This document shows, piece by piece, positions 1 to 11,470 of a DNA stretch of 64,000 nucleotides. The stretch comes from Agapetus fuscipes (Eukaryota; Arthropoda; Insecta; Trichoptera; Glossosomatidae). Each line of letters begins with the position of its first letter. The first letter of the stretch is position 1. The notes under the pieces are model-generated. The model saw only the letters and a list, made by a program, of their open reading frames with translations. It had not been told where the DNA came from and did no database searches. Made by a program: the position numbers and the translations under genes. The stretch spans positions 10,200,251-10,264,250 of the forward strand of contig OX637351.1 in NCBI GenBank assembly GCA_951799405.1, written 5' to 3'.

Positions 1-128
1 TTTTTTATCTGACCTCGACGTTTTTCGACCTTTCCTCCTTCAGTACATACCCCTTCTCATGAAAGGTAAGAATGCCATGAAAATACATGTATTTTAAGTT
101 TATTTATGTGTCGTTATTTTGAAAATAG

Positions 129-1058
129 AGTCAGTACGAGTTGCAAAACTTGAGTAAAGTTAAGTTTACGGAAAGTATTAAGGCGTGTTATAAAGCTAAA
201 TCTGCCGTTTTTGTTTCTTACACTTTATGCTCTTAGCAAAATAGTTACAGTAATGAAAAAAATCAAGCATGTTAAATAATTTTTTATCTTAATTATAAAG
301 CTTGAAATAAATATATAACTTAAGAATTGCCACCACAAAAACATATTTACAAAAACGCGTTTTTTTTTACATTTTTAGCTTTTTTTCGTGTGTTCTGTAT
401 TTTGGAATTTTGTTTTTTCTTTTTAATTACAGAACTATACATTGTTTAGGTTTCGTACTTAACATTTTTTTTATAATGTCAATAGTTTTTGAGTAAATAT
501 GGAAAAACTGAAACTACTAAATGAATTAAATTTTAATTTAATCAAAGAACACAGTTTTTCCATATTTACTCAAAAACTATTGACATTATAAAAAAAAATG
601 TTAAGTACGGAACCTAAACAATGTATAGTTCTGTAATTAAAAAGCAAAAACAAAATTCCAAAATACAGGACACACGAAAAAAAAGCTAAAAATGTAAAAA
701 AAACGCGTTTTTTAAATATTTTTTTGTGGTGGCAATTCTTAAGTTATATATTTTGTTCAAGCTTTATAATTAAGATAAAAAATTAATAAACATGCTTAAT
801 TTTTTTTATTACTGTAACTATTTGCTAAGACCATAATGTGTAAGAAACAAAAATGGCAGATTTAGCATGCCCTAAAGAGTGCCGAAATCCCAAAATCTGC
901 CGTTTTTGTTTCTTACACTTTATGGTCTTAGCAAAAGAGTTACAGTGATGAAGAAAATCAAGTTCAAACAAACAAAAACGGCAGATTTTGGGGAAAACCA
1001 CTCTTTAATACTTTCCGTAAATTTTACTTTACTCAAGTTTTGCAACTCGTACTCAGGG
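129..1058. mobile_element. large foldback (inverted-repeat) element
   Basis: Two long arms mirror each other around a centre near 535. The sequence at 131-182 (GTCAGTACGAGTTGCAAAAC...) reappears reversed at 1005-1057, and 196-515 reappears reversed at 555-870. The right arm carries an extra segment at about 871-1003 that is itself an inverted repeat built from the same CTGCCGTTTTTGTTTCTTAC motif. No transposase is seen. A related fragment is at 52985-53045. Confidence 0.85.
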
Positions 1059-2138
1059 TACAGAGTACACAAATCCGGGAAAAAGCTTTGACGTCATCTC
1101 ACCACTTTACTTTGTTTTATTGTAACATTGTTCATATGAAAAAAAAACTTTACTTTTTTATTGGATAAATTTTTAAAATATAATCCCTTATGCAAATAAT
1201 TGGTAGTAATCTCCAATATTATTTTCTTATATTAAAACATTATAAATGTAGAACAATAGTTTTCACACAAAAAGAGTTTTATGTTAATGACATTTGAAAA
1301 AGACACCAACATGTACCTACGTTTTCCGCCATTGTTGTTCCATTTTCAAATTTGTTTATCAAGGGTTGTCTTGGCAACGCACAATCATAGATTATGAGCA
1401 ACAGATTATTACGGCTGTAAAAGTTTTTCGATTTTATCTACCTACCATGATAATACGATGAAACTTCAGAAATTATTTTCATAAAAACTTTTACTTTTGG
1501 AAGTTAAGGCCTGGTTTTAAAGCTAAAGTTTAAGGCTAACTTACCTCAGCTTAAATATTCATAATAAATATGTACATCACAAATTTCATTATTTTAGCTT
1601 GTATTACAAATTCGCGCAATTTTCTTAGCTGCAATTGAAAGTTTTCAATTTCAGCTGTAAGCATATCATTATATCGACGGTTAAAAGGAAGTATATAGCG
1701 AAAGGAAGCATAAGCGGCAAAAACTAAATTGTTCAGGAGAGCAGTTTAAAGTTTGAGATTGCAGAAAAATGGCATAAGTTTTTTTTATTTTTTGTCATCG
1801 CTAAAATCAAAACAGCTCTAAAATTATTTATTGGCATTCCTATTACTGTGGTCTTACAATGTTTTACGATTATTTTTTTATGTCACAAGCGCCTTTAGGA
1901 CAAAAACGGTCAAAATCTTGTCGGTTACACTAAAACCATACTTCGAAAACGCAGTTGTTTGCTTGTGCATAAACAACAACAAAAAGTCATCGTAGAGCTA
2001 TGGAAGTTAGCGCATTAGAAAGAGCGTTTTTTTTTAAGTAGGATACCTTTCAATGCTTATAGACACACACAAACGGAAGTATGTATTCATAAATAATTTA
2101 TTATTTGGAAGAAGGATAAAATTCATAAATGTACGTCT
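1059..2138. other. AT-rich intronic DNA without recognised content
   Basis: No exon or repeat was recognised. At 2139-2250 a short hairpin follows, with arms near GGCCGTATTCTCC and its reverse complement about 90 bp apart. Confidence 0.5.
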
Positions 2139-2605
2139 GTAGTGGCCGTATTCTCCAAGCTGTTTTACCAAGCCGAGAACACTTATGTTTTTGGTCGTCA
2201 TAAGTAACTTATACGGCGGTATAAGGAGAATACGACCATCGGTATGCTAAGAAACAAGTGCTGAATATTCACATCTCAAGTTTCATGGGCTCTAGTTACC
2301 AGTGGTGAAAACTCAGTGCAGGCTTAGTGTTGGTAACGCGAAGACCACCGCATCACTATGATAATTAGCCTTAAAAATGCTTTCTGCACGTCAAAGCGAA
2401 AGGTTGGCAGATAAAGAAACTGTGAATAGAAAATGGTCTGACCCGGAAGAATTCCAAAATAATTTGTCGTCTCGATAATTCAAGCGAAAATGAAAGTCCG
2501 TGCCTCTTGTGATCCAGAAGACCCGCTTTTGTTCCATTTTTAGTTAGGTCGGTCTGGTAGACGCTGGCTTTCTGTACCCTGATTGGTCTGTTGTTGTTGT
2601 TGCAG

Positions 2606-2806
2606 CTGATTTTCAGCGGCGAGTACACCAAGGCGCTGAACAAGGACTGGCACTCCGGCCACTTCTGCTGCTGGCAGTGCGACGAGTCCCTCACGGGGCA
2701 GCGCTACGTGCTGAGGGACGACCACCCCTACTGCATCAAGTGCTACGAGAGCGTGTTCGCCAACGGCTGCGAGGAGTGCAGCAAGACCATCGGCATCGAT
2801 TCCAAG
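2606..2806 (+). CDS. Lmpt: limpet (FHL-type LIM protein), internal exon 1 of window
   Basis: This is the first visible coding exon of a four-and-a-half-LIM-type protein orthologous to Drosophila limpet. LIM proteins of this group are zinc-finger adaptors of muscle sarcomeres and nuclei. The acceptor is a polypyrimidine tract ending tgcag, and the donor is AAG|gtcaga, a weak site. The exon is 201 nt, phase 0 at both ends, and starts LIFSGEYTKA. It holds the second part of one LIM finger (HSGHFCCWQC, then CIKCY) and opens the next with CEEC. The first CxxC of the finger must lie in an exon left of the window. Strong GC richness against an AT-rich background supports coding. Degenerate copies of its 3' end lie in the following intron. 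Confidence 0.94.
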
Positions 2807-2861
2807 GTCAGACAATCATGCCAACTCTCTGCTATCTGTGTGTAAGCCATTCATAAATATC

Positions 2862-3215
2862 AATGATGATGATCATGATTTAATATAGCGCCGTGTCGTG
2901 AAGATTGTCACTCCAAGGGCGCTTGCTGTGCTATCGCTGCGGAGTAGTGTGTCTTGAGGGATGTTTTGAAGCTTTACCTGGATTTCGATGCTCGAACTTC
3001 CGGTGACAGCTGGTTTCACGAAGAGGGACCCGCAACAGCAAGCGCACGATTGCCGAACACAGTGGTTAATCTCCTGGTTGGCTCGCTCACCAACGTTTTG
3101 AAGTTCTTTGCTGAACGCAGCGTCAGTCCTCTCTCCTGTATATCCTTTGGGTGCACTAGTTCCTGCAAGTATTTCGGAGCTATTCCTTGCAAAGCGTTGA
3201 ACAACCATCCACCAC
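2862..3215 (-). mobile_element. L2/CR1-like LINE 3' fragment
   Basis: The - strand encodes broken pieces of a reverse-transcriptase C-terminus: FNALQGIAPKYLQELV, RRLTTVFGNRALAVAGPSSW and KTSLKTHY, typical of L2/CR1-group LINEs. It ends in a GATCATCATCATT-type tail. It is inserted just after the first limpet exon, separating the exon from its degenerate copies. Confidence 0.75.
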
Positions 3216-3229
3216 CATAACGACTTATT

Positions 3230-3560
3230 AGCTATACCACTGTTTGCGAGGTGTACAACAAGACCATCGGCATCGATTCCAAAGTCAGATTCTCTATAAT
3301 CATAACTACCATGTGGCAACAACTTATTTGCCACACACCAACGGCTGCGAGAAGATTATCGACACCGATTGCAATATCAGATTCCCTATCATCTGCTATC
3401 TGTACATTACCCATACAACGAATATCATAACAACTCATATGCTACATCAACAGTTGCTAGGAGTGCAGCAAGACCATCGGCCAAGGTTAGAAACTCATAC
3501 CTTCCACCTGTTATATGTGCGTGCTGAAAGATGGCCGTCCATGCTGCACCAAATGCTTCG
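3230..3560 (+). repeat. decayed tandem copies of the limpet exon 3' end and donor
   Basis: Three degenerate units repeat the end of the exon at 2606-2806 and its following intron. Unit at 3246 has GCGAGGTGTACAACAAGACC then ATCGGCATCGATTCCAAAGTCAGA. Unit at 3338 has CCAACGGCTGCGAG and the intronic CTGCTATCTGT. Unit at 3456 has GGAGTGCAGCAAGACCATCG and AAGGTTAGA. Spacing is about 110 bp. Frames are broken. Confidence 0.75.
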
Positions 3561-4835
3561 AGCATTGGCATCAGCTCAGCAGCATAAGCTCGAATCCAAG
3601 ACTATCTTGCCGTAAATAATCTTTAATTGCCGCTTTGAGGTAGGGCTTGTAGTTCGGCTGGTCCATCATGCGCCAATATTCTGCCTGTAGAGTTGCAAAC
3701 AGAGACCAATGTTGGCAGTTTCAGAAGGTTGCACATTTGTTTTACAGTATTTTTTAGATTATCAGTCATCAACCTCGTTGTCTTCTAACCCAAGTCTTAT
3801 AACCCCTCACTGATAAAATCGCCAACGTAAAACTAGCCCTTTGAACACTGAAGCTTAGTTTGTAAATGGTTTGTCTCTTCCATTTTTAAATACGCTTTTG
3901 AGTTGCATGGACACATCGATTTGTCTTTGATTTTGATCCACAAAATATTGCCTTCCCGCGGTGCTGCTGGCGCGCAGTTGTCTTGTTGCACGCGGCACTG
4001 GAGTTCCATCCGCGTCACAGCCCCACGGCACCACACTGCCGTGACGTCACACCCAGGACTCCGTGTTTTGACTCCGCGTCCCACTTTCTCTCAGCAGAGA
4101 CGCACAGCATTCGTTTGTTTCTGATGGACGCAAGTAGCGCGCTGTTGGCGCCCATCCAGAACACGGCGCTCATGAGAAATCAAAATATGAGTCGTGACGT
4201 CACTGGCATTTAAGCTCATCCTATGTAATCGAGATCCACACCAGTGCGTCTGTTCCTTTAATTGTTCCATCCGTGATATGGTTTCAGAGCCATGTCTAAG
4301 ATGGGCAAAATCTGGATAAACTGGAGCGTTACCATAGCACCCAGATAACGCTTCCCAGTAGTATCATTTGTCATTCTACTCCTTCTCTATGTTGCTAAAA
4401 CATGGACTATAAAAGCGCAAAAAGAGAAAAAAATAACGCATTTGAAATGTCGTGCTGGAAGTGCATGCTCCGAGTTCCATAGACAGATGGAAATACCAAA
4501 GAGTCCATTCATCGGGAGCTGCACTTGAATGGCTTGACTCTTGTCAGTGTCTGAACACGACGAATTTTTCAGTTCTTTAAACATTTTGTCCGTAACAATA
4601 GGGATACCTTGAAATGATCGGTTGTGATCGATAGCTTGGAAGGAAGAAGAGAGAGAGGAAGAGCCTCTTCACTGTGGACCGATCAAGTGATCGGTCATAG
4701 ATTGCTGCTAGCATCCGATGGTTGGAGAAGCGCTGAGGGCAGCGCAGTCAAGGGAGAGTAGAGAGATTATTGTTAGAAAATTACGGACTAGTGGTTTTAA
4801 GCTGTTTAAATTTTTTGTGTATTCTGTTTTTGCAG
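3561..4835. other. intron with one GC-richer patch and a LINE scrap
   Basis: A GC-richer patch lies at about 3960-4210 without a supported exon. At about 4625-4762 a + strand stretch (WTDQVIGHRLLLASDGWRSA) resembles the C-terminal tail of a non-LTR reverse transcriptase, with low certainty. Confidence 0.35.
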
Positions 4836-5010
4836 GATCTGTCGTACAAGGACAAGCATTGGCACGAGGCTTGCTTTCTGTGCGCTAAATGCCGCGTCTC
4901 CTTGGTGGACAAGCAGTTCGGCTCCAAGGTGGACAAGATCTACTGCGGCAACTGCTATGATGCCCAGTTCGCCTCGCGCTGCGATGGCTGCGGAGAAGTC
5001 TTCAGGGCTG
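4836..5010 (+). CDS. Lmpt: limpet internal exon 2 of window
   Basis: The acceptor is tttttgcag and the donor is G|gtgagt, close to consensus. The exon is 175 nt, enters in phase 0 and leaves one nucleotide of a split glycine codon. It begins DLSYKDKHWHEAC and completes the LIM finger opened by the previous exon: HEAC, FLCAKC, then YCGNCYDAQFA. It then opens the next finger with CDGC before the donor. Spacing of the zinc ligands fits the LIM consensus C-x2-C, H-x2-C, C-x2-C, C-x2-C. The next constitutive exon is 16.9 kb away, across a repeat-filled intron that also holds a candidate alternative first exon. Confidence 0.95.
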
Positions 5011-5059
5011 GTGAGTGCATCCATTTCTTCTTCTACTTGTACTCTTCTTCTACTTTCCC

Positions 5060-5537
5060 ATTCGTACATCATCATGCCAGTTTTTATATGTAGTCTTATA
5101 GTCTAGTTGTATATTTACCTTCAATCTTCCAATTCGATTTAACAGACTACCTTCTCGAACTTCTTGTTTAACGCCTTCCTCGTCCAGTCCCATACTATTG
5201 CATGCTAGTCTGCCACCACTCCGTCCAGCTACTTTAATAAGGTTCTTTCCGCTCTCTTGCACCCCTTTGACACCGTCATCAAAACCATATTTTCCAAGAT
5301 ACAATAGTCTATTCGCTGTATGTGACCCAGCCAATGCAGTATGCTGACTTTTATTGACCGGACCACTTCAGGTTCAAGCTTGTATAGCTCTGAGTTGTGT
5401 CTTCTGTGGTATATGCTCCTATCCTTCATTGCGGTGTAAATACGTCGGAGAATTTTCCTTTCAAAGATGTTGAGAGAGCTTTGATCATTTTGGTTCAGTG
5501 TCCAGGTCTCGGAGGCCTATAAGAGGACAGGTTCAGT
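5060..5537 (-). mobile_element. RTE-like LINE fragment, broken frame
   Basis: The - strand reads SETWTLNQNDQSSLNIFERK then ILRRIYTAMKDRSIYHRR and VVRSIKVSILHWLGHIQRI, the tail of an RTE/BovB-like reverse transcriptase, with an internal stop and a frame change near 5230. Confidence 0.7.
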
Positions 5538-5675
5538 AAGTGTTTTATGAGATACACCAATTAGTGTAACAAATCTTTATAATAAAAACAAAATAACGTT
5601 CATTGGTAACCGCATCACTTGAGAACCGCTGAAGCGATTTTCTGATTTTCATTGAAAATGATGTTAATACTGAAC

Positions 5676-5978
5676 GACCGGTCCGTATTCCAGTGGTAAC
5701 ACTTCGGACTCGTAAATGGAAGGTTGTGGGTTCGAATACCGGCGGAGCACAAAAAATATACCATTTATATTTTCAAATTTGCTCTTCGCTGGGTTGAAAA
5801 ATTCATAAAACTTTACCAAAGACCGGTCATCAAAAAGTCCATCCAACCTTACAGAAAATGGGTCTTGCTTGAGAATTGGCGCTTTCTTCAGCGACGACCA
5901 AGCTTGCAAAGGGCTCTTGAGGTGTGATACACACAAAAACAGCGCTCACCAAATAAATAAGCCTATTTTTTTTTTTTA
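5676..5978 (+). repeat. SINE-B, full length
   Basis: A tRNA-like head (box A CCAGTGGTAACAC; box B GGGTTCGAATACC, one mismatch) leads into the body and the LINE-shared tail CTTGAGGTGTGATACACACA, ending in a T-rich run. Confidence 0.85.
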
Positions 5979-6721
5979 AATCCCTTTTGAATGAGTCTCT
6001 CTCATTTGTACCATTCTCTAACAGCTTTTTGTTTTAAACAATTTCGCAAGTCTTTCACTATCAAATCGATTGTAATTTAGACCGGAGATCGTCTGTAGGG
6101 TTAGCTAGTTATGATCAATAATCGTAATGTGAAAATCAACTAAGTACATAAAAAGTACGTTACTGAAATTACATGAAATTATCTTTACTTCATAAATTGT
6201 GATATGACGTTTACATTATCCAAAATCTATTACGATAAATGTAAAATTTATGTCTATCACCCAAGGCTGAGGAATCCCAGGTATGGTACAGTGCGGTACC
6301 AGAAGCTTAGCGTTCTGTCTGCTACTGGGTGAGCCGTGAACACGCAAAGCTCTCTGTCCTTGAGGAGGGACACGACTCTCTGCATGTGGGACTCCTAGCC
6401 ATATAATTTACCAAATGTAATGCCAAAATTTCGCTCGTATAATCGATACTGCAATGAGGCCATTGATGGAATAATCGAATTGGGATAGATATCGGAATTA
6501 TATGAATATGCGTTATTATAAAATTATGCATACATTTATTTTAATTATGAGAAATTAAAAAGAGTTGTATTTTCACAAATTGAGTGTTTATTTCACCTCG
6601 AATACATTCGTGAACCTTATGCGCATTTTTTTAATGTTTAATGGTTTGAAAATATATTTTTTAAGTGCATTATACAGAAAATAGATAAATTGATCGCCCT
6701 GTACACTTGGGAAAACATTGT

Positions 6722-6870
6722 CGGTGCTATGGCCAAGGGAGTCAAGTCGCTAATCTTGACAAGCGTTTTTGGAACAGAATAAAGATGATTCGATTCCTGC
6801 CTGACCATAGCTTTGACTCTAGTCCAACAGATGTCATTGGTTGAATATTAATTAATAATTCGTAAACATA
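6722..6870 (+). repeat. SINE-D copy
   Basis: A tRNA-Ser-like head starts TATGGCCAAGGGAGTCAAG, with a degenerate B box GATTCGATTCC, then CAACAGATGTCATTGG shared with the other D copies. Confidence 0.55.
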
Positions 6871-6924
6871 AAAATATAATTATTAATTTCAATTGCAACA
6901 CTTTTTGTATATAAGACGAACCGT

Positions 6925-7147
6925 TCCTTGACTTATAGGTTGATATTCGGCTGACCAACCATTCTGTAAAAAATGGTTCACTTTGTCAATGTCACTCCTC
7001 TTTCAGGGAAGGTTGGCAAGAGTTGCAAAGCTTATGTTTATTTGAGATTGGGTTTTTATGTTAGCGTGAACTTATACGCGCCTGCTTATAGGAATGCATG
7101 TAATATGAATATGAAATGTAATATATGTTTGCAGCTCAGATTAAAGA
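6925..7147 (+). repeat. SINE-A copy
   Basis: It begins CCTTGACTTATAGGTTG and contains TGGTTCACTTTG and GGGAAGGTTGGCAAGAG, with a 3' CAGATTAAAGATT tail. An internal deletion removes the TGTAGGTCCACATG block. Confidence 0.8.
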
Positions 7148-7556
7148 TTATATTATATATAGCTATGGGAAAACTTACGTAATTCTCAAAATTTTCATTG
7201 GCGATGTAGCCGACGTCTTCAGGTGGCATCCTTTCTGCACGACGACTGATGATGAACTAAAAATTGTAAACGTCATGTCAAACTGCCGTAACTCCAGGTT
7301 AACAGACTTATTTTAAGGTCTATATCACGCACCTGCAACTTGACTCATTTGAATGGATACACTTCCAGTGTCTATTAAATGCATATTATACGTTGTCAGC
7401 TCGGTTGAAAGTGAAAAATAATCATTAATTATAATAGTAGGATCCGAGCCGCCTCTGCCCCCGCAATATTACCAATATCACGCACACATCGGCACTAAAA
7501 TACAAATATTTTAAAAAAATGTATAAAAATGTTTTTTCTTTTTAAATTAAGCTCAT

Positions 7557-7805
7557 CTAAATCTAAATCTAAGCTGCAAAGATATGTATCATTTGAGATT
7601 CATATTAAATGCATTCCCACAAGCAGACATGCATAATTTCGCGCTTACACATGCCGCATGTGGACCTACAATATAGAAAACCCAATCTCAAATGAACATA
7701 AGCCCTGCAACTCTTGCCGACCTTCCCTGAAGCAGGGGTGACATTGGCAAAGTGAACCATTTTTTACAGTATGGGTGGTCAGTCGGATACCAACCTATCA
7801 GTAAA
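7557..7805 (-). repeat. SINE-A copy
   Basis: A full-length antisense copy with tail (AAATCT)n at its left end. It lies among several A copies in alternating orientation between 6.9 and 10 kb. Confidence 0.85.
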
Positions 7806-7999
7806 GGCTCATCATAATTATAAAACAAAGTTCGTTTCATTTCCATCTGTTAAAAACCGGTTTAAACACTGCGAGTCAGATTTTGGTTTTACCTACTTGT
7901 AGGTACTTCAAATACTTCAACAATCTGTCAAAAAGCTTATTTAAGTTATTAATTATTTAAAATAGCAAATACCACTTAGATTAGGTACTTTAATCTGTA

Positions 8000-8162
8000 A
8001 AACTGTCGCTATTAAACTAGAGGTGGCCAGAACGTCTGCCAAGTCTCCTCCACATATTCCTTTCCTAACATACTAGAAATCTCTCAGTTCATTCATACCG
8101 ATCACTTTTTTCATACACCCTCTTCTTTAACATACAATCCTTCTTTGACATTCACTCAGTAT
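8000..8162 (-). mobile_element. RTE-like 3' fragment
   Basis: Antisense copy of the family that ends GTGGCCAG...TCTGC and encodes a diverged KRRKCMKKV-type C-terminus (compare 21201-21450). Confidence 0.55.
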
Positions 8163-8167
8163 GTACC

Positions 8168-8304
8168 ATAGCGATTGGAATGGTCGATGGGATAAGGCGT
8201 TAGCACTCAAATTTGCGCTATTAGCACTACCGTCGGTTCGGACCCCGCCTGAGCCGTTTCCAATACAATAGTAAACGTTCAACAATAGTTCAACAGATGT
8301 CTAA
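8168..8304 (+). repeat. SINE-D copy
   Basis: A GGATAAGGCGTTAGCAC head and CGGTTCGGACCCCGCC B box precede CAACAGATGTC. The head is the most tRNA-like of the D copies. Confidence 0.55.
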
Positions 8305-8513
8305 AATCTAATCTAAATCTAAGCTGTAAAGATCTATGTATCATTGAAGATTCACATTACTCTTTCACATTGAAGATTGACGTGTATAATTTTGCGCTAA
8401 CACATGCCGCATGTGGACCTACAATATAAAAACCTAATCTCAAATGAACATAAGCCCTGCAACTCTTGCCGACCTTCCCTGAAATAGGGGTGACATTGGC
8501 AAAGTGAACCATT
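8305..8513 (-). repeat. SINE-A copy, truncated at its 5' end
   Basis: It runs from the AATCTAAATCT tail to GTGAACCATTGTGCC, where it is cut by SINE-D-like tail DNA (8515-8580, TGCCATTGGGTAATTATAAA). Confidence 0.8.
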
Positions 8514-8606
8514 GTGCCATTGGGTAATTATAAATTGATAATTCATTAAAAGTATTAAATGATGAATTAATTATTGATAATGTTAACATATAAGATAAGG
8601 TATTGT

Positions 8607-8861
8607 TCCTTGACTTATAGGTTGTTATGCGGCTGACCACCCATAATGTAAAAATTGGTTCACTTTGCCAATGTCACCTCTGTTTCAGGGAAGGACGGCA
8701 AGAGTTGCAAGGCTTATGTTCATTTGAGATTGGGTTTTTATATTGTAGGTCCACATGCGGCATGTGTTAGCGCGAAATTATACATATCTGCTTGTGGGAA
8801 TGCATTTAATATAAAACTTAAATGATATATATCTTTGCAGCTTAGATTAGATTAGATTAGA
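8607..8861 (+). repeat. SINE-A copy, full length
   Basis: It begins TTCCTTGACTTATAGG and ends GCAGCTTAGATTAGATTAGA, a clean example of the family's variable TTAGA tail. Confidence 0.88.
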
Positions 8862-8920
8862 TAATAAAACCTGTTTCTGACCAGGCAAAATAGGTTGGTG
8901 AATTGCATTCCTCTTCATCT

Positions 8921-9152
8921 ATAATCTAAGTTGCAAATATATATTGACATTTAAAGCTCATATCAAATGCATGCCCACAAACAAACCCGTGTAGTTCGCG
9001 TGTGTGTGTACAAACAAATAAAATCCAAACCTCAAATGAACATAAACCCTGCAATTTTTGACGACCATTCCTGATACAGGGGTGACATTGGCAAAGAGAA
9101 CCACTTTTTACAGTATGGGTGGTCAGCCTCATACCAACCTATATGTCAAGGA
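8921..9152 (-). repeat. SINE-A copy
   Basis: Diverged antisense copy with CTAAGTTGCAAATATATA at the tail side and ACCTATATGTCAAGGAA at its head. Confidence 0.8.
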
Positions 9153-9734
9153 ATTATAAATTTAAAATACAACAAAAACACGTCTCGATTTCCCTTTAAA
9201 AATCCAGTTGCGACCAAGTTGCATTCGATATTGTCTATAATCCGCCTTCGCAGTCCAACGTGATGCAGTATGTTCAAGAACCAGCACACAAGTATACCTA
9301 CTTATAAATATACTGGACTGTTCCACACATAGGTAGGTACACCCACGCAGAATCACAAATGGGAAATATTTTATTCAACAAAAAAATCTTATCCACCTTC
9401 GACATATAATAAACAAATTTAAATAATATTTTTATACAAAAACATCCTCTCCATTAGACGGAAAATCTTGTTGTTTTCAACTCCGATTATGATGTCATCT
9501 CGCGGTCTGTTCCGTTACTAGGTAGGCCGTGTATTTGAAATAATATGTTATTTTTTATGTAACAACTTGGAAATTTAGTACGGAGAATAAAATGTATTGC
9601 AATAAATGAGTTGAGCTAAAAGTGTTGATATATTTTTTAAATTGCATAATTATAATAAATAATTGGCTTTCTTTTCTTATTTGCTGTATAACATTGTGGT
9701 TGGCGTAAGACCGGCCCTCTTACCTATCTACATA

Positions 9735-9980
9735 TCTATAATCTAAGCTGCAAGGATATGTTATCATTTAAGGCTCATATGAAATGCATGCCTACAGACA
9801 GGCACATGTAGGTTCGCGCCTACACATTCTGCATGTGTGCATTCAAATAAAGAAAACCTTACATGGACGTAAACCTTGCAACTCCTGCCGCCGTTCCCTG
9901 AACCGGGGTGGCATTGGCAAAAGTGAACCGATTTTTACAGCGCGGGTGGTCAGCCTCGTACCAACCTATCAGTCAAGGAG
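9735..9980 (-). repeat. SINE-A copy joined to a SINE-C scrap
   Basis: Antisense A copy. Just left of it (9697-9722) lies GGTTGGCGTAAGACCGGCCC, a piece of SINE-C. Confidence 0.8.
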
Positions 9981-10135
9981 CACAAAAAATTATAAATGAT
10001 TTACATACATTCATAATGAGACACATTACAAATTAAAATTAAAAAAAAAGTAAAATTGAAATTAAACTTAATATTACACTTAGAATTAATGCCCTAGCCG
10101 CCATTGTTGCAAATCAACCGCCATTCCTTTCGGTC

Positions 10136-10232
10136 TTTGTAAAAATAAATAGGTTCAACTCGCGACATGCAACTCCTTCGAGGATAACGCGGCAAGAAGT
10201 TACACTATATGTGTAGCTTAGTTGCGTTGCGT
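10136..10232 (+). repeat. SINE-C 3' fragment
   Basis: Contains ATAAATAGGTTCAACTCGC and TTACACTATATGTGTAGC, ending TTAGTTGCGTTGCG, the C-family tail. Confidence 0.8.
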
Positions 10233-10264
10233 ACATCGTAATTCGTATTATATCTCGTCCCCAT

Positions 10265-10503
10265 AGTGCATGTTTGCCTTATGTCCATCAGATGTAAATT
10301 CACATGAGCAATGTTTGTATGTGTACTGGACCAATGTGTCTTATGAACACTGGAAACTTAATAAAACAACTCTCACATTATCGTGCTGTCTTAGCTCAGA
10401 TTCTGTAGACTGTGATTCACTAGACAATTTCATTGAACGTTCTTCTTTGAATCAAATGGTAGAAAAGCCAAACAAGCGAGTGACGAATATTTTTGCAACT
10501 TAG
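10265..10503 (+). mobile_element. MITE family M1 copy
   Basis: It shares CATGAGCAATG..TTGTATGTG, TACTGGACCAATGTGTCTTA and CAACTCTCACATTATCG with the better preserved copy at 41631-42045. Confidence 0.65.
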
Positions 10504-10679
10504 ATAGCGTATGGTAGTATTAGTGCATACGTGATCTTTATCACGCTGATGGAACAACGCTGGTTGAAATCATCCACTATGTCCGAGAGATCAAGAACAG
10601 TCGAGAAACGTCCGTATGAACGTATATAAATGTACCTAAGTCAATTTTGTGCAGGCCAGAGAGTGGATTAAAACATTGA

Positions 10680-10980
10680 GCCGTGAAGTCGAAAGCAAGA
10701 GCTAGAAATCAGTACATAATTAATTGTGAACCAAACCGTGCAAAATAAATTATGTGGAGTAGTCCATGATGGTAATAGTGCATAGAATGGCGTTCTGGTG
10801 TAAACGAGAAATCGAAAAATGATCTGGAATATGCAAGAAAAATCTCTTTTTTACCTATATGTAGGGACTGTAATGGTGCGGAGAGCTTCATTTTGCCGTG
10901 AAGACCGATAATCAGAGATTATCAACTGTTGTAAATTGTGAACCAAACCGTGTAAAATTAATTATGTAAAAATAAATAAT
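10680..10980 (+). repeat. diverged direct duplication
   Basis: GCCGTGAAG followed by AATTGTGAACCAAACCGTG and AAAATTAATTATG occurs at about 10680-10755 and again at about 10892-10970. Confidence 0.6.
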
Positions 10981-11470
10981 TGCAGTTTAATTAAAAAAGA
11001 CAACCACTGTTAAATAGTAACAATATATTCAATCGATGTGAAAGCTTCTTATAATTTGGCATAATAGCAAAGTTCAAATGTCAAACAAGTGTGTATCTGT
11101 ATAAAATACGTATTACATAAATACATGAATATCCGTCGATGGACTGTTACAGGTTCTTTTATCCCACCTGTTTTCATGTTTCTCAAGCAAGCACAAACAT
11201 CTAATACGAGTTACCTGTTCACATCTCCTCTCATCATTGACTTATGAAACGTGTAGATTATAATTATTTTAACGAAAATAGACAGTGTATAGGTATCTGT
11301 CTCAACTTACTTACGAAAATGGTCAATTAGTAAGAAAGGAACAAAGAATTTCACAGTTGCATTTCCATGTGAACAAAAAAACTCGAGCGAATGTAAACAT
11401 GTTTCTAGAAAGGTGGCAGCATTGCCGCGTGCGTACTATGACCGGAGCAGTCCGAACATAGGCGCATGCG

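Noticed and set aside
3903..4213. GC-richer open frames upstream of limpet exon 2
   Set aside because: No donor in the needed phase and no zinc-ligand pair, in contrast to the candidate at 14910.
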